This document shows positions 14,941-26,678 of a stretch of DNA of 31,978 nt, one piece after another. Source of the stretch: Armadillidium nasatum (Eukaryota > Arthropoda > Malacostraca > Isopoda > Armadillidiidae); NCBI GenBank assembly GCA_009176605.1, contig SEYY01023956.1, positions 10,001-41,978 of the forward strand, read 5' to 3'. A model generated the notes under the pieces. It saw only the letters and a list, made by a program, of their open reading frames with translations, made no database searches and was not told the origin of the DNA. The position numbers were made by a program, and so were the translations under genes. Position 1 is the stretch's first letter. The number at the start of each line of letters is the position of its first letter.

Positions 14941-15439
14941 ATTCTATTCTCCATTCTTTTATTAGTTTTTAAAAATGGAAATGGAAAATCATTAGAAATT
15001 TCGTTTATTCAATAATATCAAATCACTAAAAAATTAACAGCTGAATCGTGTCTTCTGCAAGCAAGGAAAGCTTAAGCAATGGTTTACGATTTTCTTGCAA
15101 AATTCGTGCTAAAAATGTACTAAATTTCGTAAGGACAACATAAGAAATTTTATAAAAACGAAAACTCCTTAATAAAGCAAATACGACAAATTGAAACGAA
15201 AACTTTAAAAAATAAGATACAAATATTGCTTTTGATAAAGAGATTACTAATATAGATGCATGGCAGTGCGGTCTTTTCTATCGGGGACTCTACCTCCCAC
15301 ACTCCCACACAATGATTGACTCGTGAGGTGTAGTAGTTGAGATTTGCTAATCGATATATTGCCGTAATATTTAAAATATTTATTTAAAGCAAATGAACCT
15401 CTACAAAAAAATAAAAAACAAAAATAGAAAATAAACATA

Positions 15440-15584
<145 letters not shown>

Positions 15585-15589
15585 GTCCA

Positions 15590-16240
15590 ACCAACTACTG
15601 TTGTAATGACATACGACAAAAGAGGTTGTATTAGTATAATATTAGAGCTCTGTTTTATTACTATAAATGTTTCAACCACTAAAATAGTTTGTTTGTTTTT
15701 AACGAAATTTTAATTAACAAAATTAGAGAATAACTTTTAGTCTATTTCTAAATGGTCTTAGATTGCTTATTTTTATCAAGTTTTTAATATATTTATTTGA
15801 AGTCTTATGTTCAATTTTACATTTTAATTTTTAACTTTTGAAGCTTTAAAATACAGTATCTTGAGGTAAGAAATTTGTTTTGGAAAATTTATTGAAATAT
15901 TATATCAGTAATAAATTATGCAAATAGTTTAACTTTTGTAAATAACTTGTATGTTTTACTAAATGTTAAGTGTTAATCTTTAAAGATTCTGGGCATTTTT
16001 CGTACGTCATAATTTTCAACCTTTTAGAATTTGTATTTTTTAGTATTAGATTGTAAGTTTTTAAACTACTTAATTTTATAAGATATTTTTATCTTCAACG
16101 TATAGATAATACTTAACTAAGTCTTAACATAATTGTATATAGGTTTTTCTCTGCGGAATTAAAATCTTAATATAACTTTCATAACTTTAACCAACGATTT
16201 TCTATTTTCAGTTTTCAAAAGAAAATTTATTCTGCTTCTG
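15590..16240. other. AT-rich non-coding stretch before a small open frame
   Basis: No domain-bearing frame is visible. If the small frame at 16270 is real, part of this stretch is its intron. Confidence 0.4.
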
Positions 16241-16254
16241 GTTTCGCGTTGCAG
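16241..16254 (+). promoter_or_regulatory. candidate 3' splice site
   Basis: A pyrimidine-leaning GTTTCGCGTTGCAG lies 15 nt before the ATG of the 67-aa frame. The frame is open back to this AG and no ATG intervenes. Confidence 0.4.
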
Positions 16255-16269
16255 AATACTTCCCTAAGA

Positions 16270-16473
16270 ATGGATGAATTGGGCAGACGAGTAAAAAATA
16301 AAATATTCGACTTTATCAGATATTTATTTCTCTCGGTCGAATATCACATTTTCCATATTATATTTATTGTTGTATTTTCAGCTTATATTTTTTCCTCTAT
16401 TGTTGTCTTAACGTCATGGATTAGTTTAGCGAGAGGCTTTTACGAAGTTTTAAGAGATTTTTTAACGATTTAA
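16270..16473 (+). CDS. small predicted membrane protein, 67 aa
   Basis: Not recognised. The frame begins MDELGRRVKNK, a basic N-terminal segment, followed by one long hydrophobic stretch at about residues 28-53 (within IIFIVVFSAYIF and SSIVVLTSWISL) and a short amphipathic tail with R55 and R62, ending TAA. The start was chosen because it is the first ATG after a plausible splice acceptor and has a strong context (A at -3, G at +4). A positively charged N-terminus before a single hydrophobic span suggests N-in membrane insertion. No polyadenylation signal of the canonical type lies close downstream. The words around the start (TAAGAATGGAT, preceded by L-R codons) are the same as in the 75-aa frame at 22381. 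It may be the last exon of a small gene, or a chance frame. Confidence 0.4.
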   Translation: MDELGRRVKNKIFDFIRYLFLSVEYHIFHIIFIVVFSAYIFSSIVVLTSWISLARGFYEVLRDFLTI

Positions 16474-16606
16474 CGTTTTATACATGTTTTAAGTATACAC
16501 TTACGAGTTTTTAAGTTTTAAATGTACTCTAAATAATTGATAACATGAAGGTTTTAATTAAATACTGGTATTCAATTAAAAATAAAAACTATTTCGTTTA
16601 ACTGTG

Positions 16607-17087
<481 letters not shown>

Positions 17088-17189
17088 TCAAGGATAATTG
17101 GGATGAAAATCTTAATTTTGGGAGAACTTTAGGATATCTAACCTTTCTCGTCTAAAATGTTATATGAAATGTGTAGATATTTGAAATCT

Positions 17190-17280
17190 ACAAATGTGGA
17201 TGCAATGCGGATGTCAATCTGAACATTCGGGGATGTGGATCTTATTTTACAACATCCGAGATGTAGATTCTGCTCATGTT
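17190..17280. repeat. GGATGTGGAT-type repeat cluster
   Basis: Several related words occur close together (AAATGTGGATGCAATGCGGAT, split as a direct near-repeat, then GGGGATGTGGAT and the reverse-oriented ACATCCGAGATGTAGAT). Similar words recur near 18866-18918 (CATCCACAT then GCGGATGTGGAT). This may mark the subterminal repeats of a DNA transposon, but the ends are not defined. Confidence 0.35.
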
Positions 17281-18860
17281 GTTGATTCTAGTTACAAAAG
17301 TATATAATTTTTAAACTAATGACAGTTTCTAAGCATTTGAAATGCCTATAATACCTGATGAAAATCGTCTAATTACTAGTCTAGAAAAGAAACAAGAGAC
17401 GGGGAGGTGATAGTTTTAGTAGCGTGTGAACGAGTTACCATAAGTGAAGATATAACTCACAAATTTAGATTAAAACTAATACTTACCGTTTACTGTTGTA
17501 ACCTTTGTAATTTTAACCTTATGAGTTAATGTCGTAATTTTGTTTTGGATATATTATACTTTTCAGAGAAGTTTTCTCTCTAATTCGCTCAAGTAAAAAT
17601 TTTGAAAATCAAAATAAACTTGTGCAATTCTTCTTCAAAGTGAGAGTAACCCTAACATCCAACAATTTACAATTTGTTTACATTAAAGTACATAGGGTTT
17701 TGCAACATTATTTAACTAAAATACTCTTCTTTCAATGTTTGTAAATTTTCTTAAACATTGCAATGTTTCAATTAGGATTTATTTTAACAAATACAAAATT
17801 ATCTTATTTTCTAAAGCTTAAAAGGAAAGGATCTAATGTTGGAAAAAAAAAAATTTTCATCCGATTCTCCTGAAAATTTCAGTTTAGATAGCTTAAATAT
17901 GTTTAAATCTACGGTAAGGCCACGTAAAAAAAATTTTGGTCTGAAATTTGGTTTGTATATTAATCTATTGGCTACAAAAACTACTAACAGTTTTGTTCTC
18001 TGGGTTACAGAAAAAAAAGTTTATATGCTCTTACTAGACCAGTGTCGATTTTTTTTTTTTCAATTTTGAAAAATTCACACCTCCGGAAAAAAAATTTTTT
18101 TTTACTTTAATTTTTTTTATTTTTAGAGAATCTATAGGAATAGGACAGGGCTATAAATTCCTTTAAATACTTTATTCAATGCTATTTGTTCTTTTAGAGA
18201 TACAAATTATCGAAAATGGCCAATTTTCGACAAAATTTCAAAATTTCCAAAGTTTGAGAGGCTGTATCTCGAACCAAACAAATAGGTTTTAAAAATGTCT
18301 TGAATAAAAGTTTTAGATCTATCCTCTAAATACCTACCAATTTAAAAAACTTTTAACTGTTTTTTTTTCTCTGGAAGGGTGTTTTTTTTACCATTTCTTT
18401 TAAAAAATAAATTTGACCTAGCTGTAATCAATCTGTATCATAAGTAATCTAAAATTTCTTCTGATAAAGTTGTAGAAATTGGGACTTAAAATGTACAGGG
18501 AAGTTTTTAGGTTATTCGAACCACTGGTTTAGGACTTCTATTCATTCTCATTTTGAATTTTGACCCCAAATAGCTTTTAAACCTTTTGAGACTCAGAAAA
18601 ACGTCAGAAATCCAAAGTTCTTAGATTTAAAAAATGCATATATATTGCGAATTAACAAATTTTCATCTGTCAAATAATAATAAAAACTTTTTTTGAGATT
18701 GAATTCTTCCCATAAATCTTATATCGAAACAAATTTCAGCCTATATTCTTTCGAAAATCAAAAGAGCAAATACAAATAATGTAGGGTTTATTTTTTGCTA
18801 AATCTCTAAATCTATAATTTTAAATGTACAAATTTACCTTAATAGTACAAATTGCATTAT
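17281..18860. other. non-coding stretch between GGATGTGGAT clusters
   Basis: No domain-bearing frame. The frame at 17836-18069 (77 codons) contains A and T homopolymer runs and no recognisable motif. Confidence 0.4.
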
Positions 18861-19239
18861 TTTATGCATCTACAGCATCCACATTTTCTAAATTTTTATG
18901 CGGATGTGGATTTCAGGCGAGTTTATAACAAACGTTTGCATTTGCAGAACTTTGAAAACATTGGAAATTGAAATTTAGCAATGCTGTAAATACACTTGTA
19001 CAAACCTATCACCATAAAATTTAAATCATCAGAAATGTTGAAATTTTTGTTGCCGATTTTTTTTTATAATTTCAGGCGTATTGATAGAACTTTAGTATTT
19101 TATTTTATTTTTTTTTAATTTAATTTTGTACCATTTTTTAAACAACTGTATGCGATACAGTTTAAAAATCTGTTATATCGTATACCAAAAGTTTAAAAAA
19201 CACAGCATTATATTTATCAAATATATTTCATCACCACTG

Positions 19240-19305
19240 GTGGGTCAGAGGGTACAGGAAGTTCCGGCCCCAATAGAAAATGTTCCTCGATCTGTTCCTT
19301 CTGAT
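19240..19305 (+). other. coding-like, GC-richer island ending in a strong splice donor
   Basis: A frame reading VGQRVQEVPAPIENVPRSVPSD stands out in base composition from its surroundings and ends exactly at GAT|GTAAGT (donor GT at 19306-19307). This could be an internal exon, with an upstream acceptor such as GGGTCAG near 19245. Joined in phase to the acceptor at 22281 it would soon meet a stop, so a link to the 75-aa frame is not supported as coding. No family was recognised. Confidence 0.25.
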
Positions 19306-19329
19306 GTAAGTAGTAATAAATTTTAAAAA

Positions 19330-20740
19330 ATTATAAACCAAATATTCATAAATCATTAGAAAATATTTCTTCTCATGGCAGTTAATTCCGATTTCTTTGC
19401 TTTCACTTTTTTAAAAGGTATTTGCAATGAGATTTTTCTCCTCTTGGGGCAATAAAAATACTTTCCTCTCTCGTCTTATAGTGGAAAGCAAATGAAACTA
19501 TTCATTGTCTAATCTTGGGGTAATTTCCTGCATGATGTTTGTACTACCCCGGTAAACATTTAGAAAGGACATTTTTAAAATAAATTTACCTTGACCTTTT
19601 CCTCCGATATTAAATTCAGTACTTGCTTTTTCGAGTCTACACTTTTTTTTTAAGATGATGAAAGCATTTCTGTTTTTGTATATTCATATCTTCACGTATC
19701 TTAATACTAAGGTTTTGTAAGTTAATGTTTGTCACTGATGATCGTCGTGTATTCATTGTGCATCAGAGTTCTTCTGATCTACTTAATAAAAACTTAACAG
19801 TTTAAGCTCCAATTGAGCTTGCTGAATTTTCTTTATCATTTGCCTGACAATTTCGTTTGTGTCTCCTTCAATGATTTTGAATTGCTCTTTCGTGCAAGTT
19901 TTTCTTTTTTTCATCTATATTACAAATCGAAAGATAATCGCTTATTTTCTAAAGTGGGCGTCAATTAGGCTTTTAGTCTTTATCTAATTTTTTTAAAACT
20001 ATAAATAGCAATATAAACGACTTGATGTAAAGGAATTATGTTAAATAATTAAGGATGGGGGTGGAAGATTGACTATGAAGAGCTTTACATCCCCATAATG
20101 AAATGGGTTCTTGTATAACAAAGAGTGACATATTTTTTGAAACTACTTTTAAATGGTAAAATCTAAGCAGATTCCGATATCGATATATCGATACTGCTAT
20201 AGCTTAAAAATAATCAATGTTGGGAGTAAGAATTGTTAACTATTTGTTATTAGTACATATTGGTGAAATTAAGATTTGTTAAGGAAATATTCATTTCTTT
20301 AATAGGATTGCAAATATGTAAATATGAATGGAAAAAAAATTTGGGGTAAACATTTTAATAGACTAGAATCTTCTTGCTTTTTCAAAGTATTTATACTAAT
20401 AATTACTGAAAAACATTGCAAAAATCTGTGATTTAGAATGTGAAATTACGAAAATTAAATGAGTTTTTTCTACTACTGCAAAGCTACATGCAGATTTAAG
20501 ATTAGAGTTTCTTCTAGAAACTACATTTGTACATTTACTAATCCATTTAGATTTAGTGATTTTCTTAGCTTTGAATAACGAAGATTCATTATATATTCGT
20601 ATAATATACTTTTTTTGTTTAAAATTCAACAGTAACTCAGTTGTTGATTGTTATTGGTATTAGTAAAAGTAAGTTAGTAAGCCATTATAGTTACATTTGA
20701 GATTCGAATTAATCCTTAAGTTTAGGTTTAGCTAAATTTG
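19330..20740. other. AT-rich non-coding stretch
   Basis: No supported gene or element. A small self-complementary word around CGATATCGATATATCG at about 20177 is the only structure noted. Confidence 0.4.
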
Positions 20741-20741
20741 A

Positions 20742-20803
20742 CTAGGTCAGGTTGTCTGGTTATGTATAGGTTGAGTAAGGTGTGGTCTGGTTAGGTTAGG
20801 TTC
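20742..20803 (+). repeat. degenerate TTAGG-like repeat
   Basis: A run of variants of GGTTAGG (AGGTCAGGTTG, GGTTATG, AGGTTGAG, then GGTTAGGTTAGGTT). The insect telomere repeat is TTAGG, but such short tracts are common inside arthropod chromosomes and this one is degenerate. A shorter one, GGTTAGGTTAG, is at 4857-4867. Confidence 0.5.
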
Positions 20804-20996
20804 GTATACGTTACATTTCATTAAATTATATTACCACTATTATAATTAGTTATGCCAAATTGAAAATCCTGTATCAAAATCATTTGACAAATTTCTTGGC
20901 AAGATTTATGAGATTAAGAAGATTTGCACCTGCATGATGAACGATTTTGGTATTTTCTTTTCTTGAAGCGGTTTCAAATATTTTCCATAAAATGTG

Positions 20997-21980
<984 letters not shown>

Positions 21981-22116
21981 AGTTCTCATCTCACGGGCAT
22001 TAGTCTATTCAAGATTAACTTTCCCAGGTAGTATTTACCAAGCATCCCCAAGTGGGATCGAACCGGCTTCCTCAAGCATGCGAGTCAATCCCTCTACCGT
22101 TTGAGCCACGGTAAAC
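21981..22116 (-). mobile_element. tRNA-derived SINE, family 1 copy B
   Basis: Read on the minus strand it carries the A-box-like TGGCTCAAACGG and a near-perfect B box GGTTCGATCCC, then ends AATGCCCGTGAGATGAGAAC. It matches copy A (11515-11654) throughout, with substitutions scattered along the length. Its B box is closer to the polymerase III consensus than copy A's. Unlike copy A it is not followed by a (TA)n array. Target-site duplications could not be defined in the AT-rich flanks. Confidence 0.75.
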
Positions 22117-22261
22117 CTCGATAATTAATATTAAATTTATGAATTTTTGTCCTCTGCTAAACATATACTGTAAAAATCTTCCTTATAAAATATAAAGGAA
22201 GGAAAATAAAACCATATACTAGGAAATAATGGAAAGAAATTGAGTATATTATTGTAATGAG

Positions 22262-22281
22262 TCTTTTTTTTTTTTTTTCAG
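22262..22281 (+). promoter_or_regulatory. candidate 3' splice site
   Basis: A long T tract followed by CAG is a textbook acceptor. The region from 22282 to the next ATG (22381) has an in-frame TAA and no ATG, so it would be 5'-UTR. Confidence 0.5.
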
Positions 22282-22380
22282 GTGTGGTAAGGAAACCAGC
22301 TCTACCGTAGCATATTTGCCTGCAAGTAAAAATTGAAAAGAACTCCACCAGGTGTTGTACCTTCAGGGAAGTTTTTAAGA

Positions 22381-22608
22381 ATGGATATTTGGGATATTTT
22401 GGACTATTGTGATTACGACAAAATGGCGCTAATTTTGGCATTAATTACTACTACTATTTTAATAGGTGGTGGTTTAAGCTATCATCTCGAAAGTTGGTAT
22501 CCTGTTGGTATTCCACTTATAACAATGGCTCTTTATTTATTATTACTTATATTTGCAAGAGTTTATAATAGATGCAGGCGAGCTAATGAGCATATCGCGA
22601 GGTTTTAA
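22381..22608 (+). CDS. small predicted two-span membrane protein, 75 aa
   Basis: Not recognised. The protein starts MDIWDILDYCDYDKM, with five aspartates in 13 residues. A hydrophobic span follows at about residues 15-34 (MALILALITTTILIGGG), then a short polar turn HLESWYP, a second span at about 42-59 (VGIPLITMALYLLLLIFA), and a basic tail RVYNRCRRANEHIARF. The start is the first ATG after a strong acceptor ending at 22281, with A at -3 and G at +4. The stop TAA is followed 20-30 bp later by overlapping AATAAA signals, so the frame sits in a believable last exon. The acidic head, two spans and basic tail suggest a hairpin in a membrane, with both ends on the same side. Partners and role are unknown. 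Confidence 0.55.
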   Translation: MDIWDILDYCDYDKMALILALITTTILIGGGLSYHLESWYPVGIPLITMALYLLLLIFARVYNRCRRANEHIARF

Positions 22609-22628
22609 CTGTTTTTATATTTTAATTC

Positions 22629-22638
22629 AATAAATAAA
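22629..22638 (+). terminator. polyadenylation signal (overlapping AATAAA)
   Basis: AATAAATAAA lies 21 bp after the stop codon of the 75-aa frame, a normal position for a compact 3' UTR. Confidence 0.5.
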
Positions 22639-22639
22639 T

Positions 22640-24145
22640 GTAATGTAAGTTGTTTTAGAATATCCAAAATATCTTTTAATATTTTTTAAAAAATAAAAAA
22701 TGGTAAAGGGATAATAGTTATTGTATTTCAACGGAGTCTTCAAGCAAAATTCCAGTTTTTGAACAATATTTACTTAAACTTGTAGAATGTAATCGGGCTA
22801 TATTTGGTAAAGCGAAAAGGAGAAATGTTTAAAAATCTGGTTAACAATTTAATATTTATTCTTATTCTTAAGAAATTTTCACCCATTTCTTTTAATACTT
22901 TTGGGATCGGGAGAAATAAAGCTGAATTTATTCCTAGGATTGAATTATATAGTTAATTTTGGCAATAAAAGAACTCTGATCAATCCATAACTAGTTCAAT
23001 TATAATTGCTTATTACATGCGACTAAAGCGGAATGTCTTGATCTATAAAAATTGAAAGACTAGTATGCTGAAAACTTTTCTTTTAATAGCTCAAGCATAA
23101 CTGGTTTGCTTAATTCGTAGTCTGACATTTTTGGACATTCTAGGTCTAAGGAAAGATGGGAGTCATTTCTCTCTCTATTCTTTTAAAAGCAAGAGAAAGA
23201 TATTTCAGATTTTAGAAATACTACTTGCTGTCTTTGAATTTGAGTAATGGTAACTCATTTTTACTATCCTTTGTTTCGTATAACCACCTATTATCCAACT
23301 ATACCATGTCTGTTTGGTGATATTTTCCTTAACGTTAATTCTCTGAGAATAAGGAAATTATCAAAATTATTCGAGTTTTTGTTGAAATCTTTACACTTGG
23401 TTAATTAAAATGTTCTTTCACATTCACGCCCGTATCACAATCATGTTGATTCGTGGAATTGTTGAAATTGTGATAATTATGAAATTGTTGTAGAATTCAG
23501 TTATGAAAATTAAACAGTACAGGATGGTACAGAGATCGATCACTAATCTCTGACAGCAGGATTTCTGAGTTGAAAAGCAAAGGAGCATTCGAAGTTAAAC
23601 CTAGGTTTCTGAGTTTTAATAAAAAAAAAATTATTTTTTGGGCCACTCAATATTACCATGGTTCTAGGGGAAATTCAAAAAGTCCTTAGGAGGCTTCAAG
23701 GATATTTTAAATGGGAATCGGGGAAGTCAAAGAGTAAAACTCTGCGCACGAAGTTTTAAAAATTAAGAATAGTTTTGATAAAATTCCGAAGTGCATGTAA
23801 CTAGTTTTGCTACTTGGTCAAGATGGCTAAGGATAGATTAGTGGAAAGCAAGCTTATCATTTCTATTTTCGCTAGAGAATAAATTGATGTTAAAATTGAA
23901 ACTAGTTTAATTGAGGTGGTTTCAGGGTATGAAAAGAAAGATATTAGTCTGTCATTAGAGTTAAAAAACTAGAAAACTCAAATTATAAATTGGTAAGAAA
24001 GCAAAACTATAAGAATGGGAAATTTGGTACACCTCAAATCAGCAACCTGAGTACAGACAACCTTACTGCAAACAAAAGCTCATAAACCTTTCAATAAAAA
24101 CAAAAACAAAGACAATGAATGAACGAACAACATTTTCCATACTTT
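22640..24145. other. non-coding stretch
   Basis: No domain-bearing frame, RNA or complete repeat was recognised. Base composition becomes slightly less AT-rich at about 23520-24140, next to a LINE remnant, so decayed LINE sequence may extend here. Confidence 0.35.
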
Positions 24146-24366
24146 TTTTGAACGTTCAGAAGCTGGTTCTGATGAAGAGTAGACTGAAATATAGTAAAGA
24201 GGTATTTAAGAGGAGAAAAACAAGCATTCGATTAGAAACAGTTTGAGGTCGGCGGAAAAGGTTTCAGTATTTGCAATCACTGAAATTAAAATCACTCTAA
24301 GGTAAAGAACATGTTTTATCTTAATACCTATAACAGCAAGGTGGAATTTCACTTGTAATAAAAGAA
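24146..24366 (+). pseudogene. possible LINE endonuclease-domain remnant
   Basis: Three short pieces in shifting frames follow the usual order at the start of a LINE AP endonuclease: FLNVQKLVL at 24146, then EKVSVFAITEIKITL at about 24255, then SK and GGISLVIK at about 24336-24361. In intact elements these correspond to an N-x-x-S-L segment, the VDIIAITET-W-L metal-binding region and the RGGGVAIYVK strand. Several frameshifts and stops separate them. The evidence is motif order alone. Confidence 0.35.
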
Positions 24367-25503
24367 TGGGGCCCCTTTTCCATGAATCTAGTGCATTGAT
24401 GATTTTTTTTTTCATCCAATATTACTTTTAAAAGTAAAAATTTTGTTTTAGGTCATAATTCCCAAATAATGCACTAAAAAACTGACACCAATTTGTGTTT
24501 TTCCTCCCAAACTTTTATTACTTTTCATAAATTCGAACATTTCGCTTATCTTAATGAGAAAGAACAAAATCCAACTAGCTTGGTTATATTCAACAATTAC
24601 CCTTAGAGCTTTGCTAACCAAGCCTACAGAACTAATAGGTAGCACAATCTTAGCTACGGGAATTGTAGGTATTTGTAGAGTTGATGTCTGTAACTTGACA
24701 CTTAATTATTCAAAATATAAACTAGAATTTTATTTTTAATAAAAACCTAAAATAGAAAACAGGAAAAACAAAGTCAAAACATTTAAATATATTAAAAATC
24801 TATTTTTTAAAATAAATTAAAACTAGCCTGTATTCACTCTACTTATACTTTTCAATTTAATTTTAATGTAATACTATTTAATTGTAATAAACTAATTACG
24901 AATGTAAGGATTACAATCATCTAGTACCAATTTATTTTAATAAAAGTTCCTTCCCACTCCAATTCTATAAATGGTTTTTTTATAGTTGTGTTTCTTGCAC
25001 AAATATGCAGTCCATTTATTTCATTATCTCCTAACAGATTACTCAAGATCTTTATCACTCTCTGCTTCCTCAGGGTACTGTTACAGTAGATTAGTATTCG
25101 GGGAAGATCTGTTCAAACGAATTCTTCATTTTACTTATCTCCTGCAAATTTCAAAACTTTTAAACGAGTAAACTATTAACAGATAAGCATTCTTCGATTC
25201 GATTTCGTCAGAACAGACGTCCAATACAGTCGTAGCCTTACTATATTCCATATTGATTTTCCTTTTAATCGCAAAACTCCAAGAACCTCGGGGCGTGGAG
25301 GGGTTTCCCCCTTTTACATTGTAAGTGTTCAATTTTTCCTTCAGTAGTGAATGAGGAACACAACATCTGGTAATGAATGCATCATGCATAACTTCTTTCA
25401 ACTTCTCCTATTGTTTCCATAATCATTTTTATCAGTAATTCTTCTTTAGGTTCATAAGTATGACTACTTCGTCATTTTCACTCCTCCCTAATTATGATGC
25501 TTC
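24367..25503. other. region downstream of the zinc-finger gene
   Basis: This is the 3' side of the minus-strand zinc-finger gene. AATAAA on the minus strand occurs at 25020-25015, about 485 bp after the stop codon, and again near 24936, so the 3' UTR may reach here. A 61-codon frame at 24554-24739 has no recognised motif. Confidence 0.35.
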
Positions 25504-26466
25504 TTATAACATATTTCCATGTTTATTAAGTACGTGTGCTTTTAATGTAGCTCTTCGCGTGCATTCATAGGTGCAATGAGAACATTTAAATAATTTTATA
25601 TTTCCATGCGAAAGAATGTGTCTATTTAAATCCCCTTTCAAATTACATTCATAGTTACAATCACTACATTTAAAGAGCTTAATATTTTCATGCTTCAGCA
25701 TGTGTGTTTTTAACTGTCCTTTCCGATTGCATTCATAGGAGCAGTCAGAACATTTAAATAATTTAACATTTCCATGACTAGCAATGTGTGTTCGTAAGTT
25801 GCCTTTATAATTACATTGATAGCCACACTCAAAACATTTAAATAACTTTACATTTTTATGACTTAACATATGAATTTTTAAGCTTTGCCTATGTTTACAT
25901 TCATAGGAACAGTCAGAACATTTAAATAATTTTACATTTCTATGACTAGCAACGTGGGTCTTTAAACTTTCTTTCTGGTTACATTCGTAGGAACATTCAG
26001 AACATTTAAATAGTTTGACGTTACCATGAATAAGCATATGTTTGATCAGCTGTCCTTTCTGTTTACATTCATAGGAGCAGTCACAACATTTAAATAACTT
26101 TATATTTCCATGAGTAAGTACATGCCTTTGGAACTCCCCCTTCCGATTGCATTCATAACTGCATTCACAACATCTGAATAATTCTATTCTGCTGTGGGTT
26201 ACCAAATGTCTATCTAAATTTGCTTTCAAATTACTCTCATAGCTGCAATGATCACACCTAAACTTTTTTTTCCTATGTATTTTTAAATGGCTTTTCAACT
26301 CATCTTCGCTTTTAAAACTAAAATTACAAAATTTGCAACTCAAGCTTTCCAGATGATTCTCTTTAATAATGGTTTCATCAGGCTCCATTGATGTTTGAGG
26401 TGTACTTCTAAAAGTAACTTCCATTTCCGGGTCTTTTTCAGCTTCACCATCATCGTTACAGAGTGT
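25504..26466 (-). CDS. C2H2 zinc-finger protein, exon 3 (residues 88-407, ten fingers)
   Basis: This is the terminal coding exon of a 407-aa probable DNA-binding nuclear protein. The acceptor TTTCTTGCAG ends at 26467 and the frame enters in phase 0. A TTG just upstream lies in the intron and is not a start. After an acidic stretch (residues 88-130), ten tandem C2H2 fingers fill residues 131-403. Fingers 1 and 2 are divergent. Fingers 3-10 read C-x2-C-x-Y-x-C-x8-H-x3/4-H, with Tyr two residues after the second zinc Cys and an extra Cys where many fingers have Phe. Seven of nine linkers are x-N-V/I-K-L-F-K instead of TGEKP. Predicted base-contact residues differ between fingers. No ZAD, BTB or KRAB domain is seen. 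Only a short tail follows the last histidine. Confidence 0.93.
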   Translation of the reverse strand, partial: TLCNDDGEAEKDPEMEVTFRSTPQTSMEPDETIIKENHLESLSCKFCNFSFKSEDELKSHLKIHRKKKFRCDHCSYESNLKANLDRHLVTHSRIELFRCCECSYECNRKGEFQRHVLTHGNIKLFKCCDCSYECKQKGQLIKHMLIHGNVKLFKCSECSYECNQKESLKTHVASHRNVKLFKCSDCSYECKHRQSLKIHMLSHKNVKLFKCFECGYQCNYKGNLRTHIASHGNVKLFKCSDCSYECNRKGQLKTHMLKHENIKLFKCSDCNYECNLKGDLNRHILSHGNIKLFKCSHCTYECTRRATLKAHVLNKHGNML

Positions 26467-26663
26467 CTGCAAGAAATAATAATAAAACTATTATATGTAT
26501 GCGACAAAAAAAAATTACTTTATAAGAGGGCGTAATAAATATATAGTAATTAAGAGAGTTGAATAAAGAAATGAAGAAACTCAAATATGGGTGAATGCGA
26601 TTAGAAAATTCTTAAGAGTGAAAGAGATAGTATAAGAAGAGTGATGCAGCAATTAAAAGGCAA

Positions 26664-26678
26664 TATATTGGAGAGATG
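26664..26678 (+). repeat. target-site duplication, left copy
   Basis: TATATTGGAGAGATG precedes the SINE. The right copy, at 26978, reads TATATTGGAGAGA then GATGG. Thirteen bases are identical before a 2-bp GA difference. Confidence 0.8.

Noticed and set aside
15270..15340. A third copy of SINE family 1 because of the word GATTGACTCGTGAG
   Set aside because: Only about ten bases agree, with no A box, B box or 3' end.
20742..20803. Telomere-proximal location from TTAGG-like repeats
   Set aside because: The tract is short and degenerate. Interstitial GGTTAGG runs are common and do not show nearness to a chromosome end.
26467..26472. TTG-CAG as the start of the zinc-finger protein
   Set aside because: These bases are the end of intron 2 (TTGCAG acceptor). 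The frame continues from exon 2 in phase 0.
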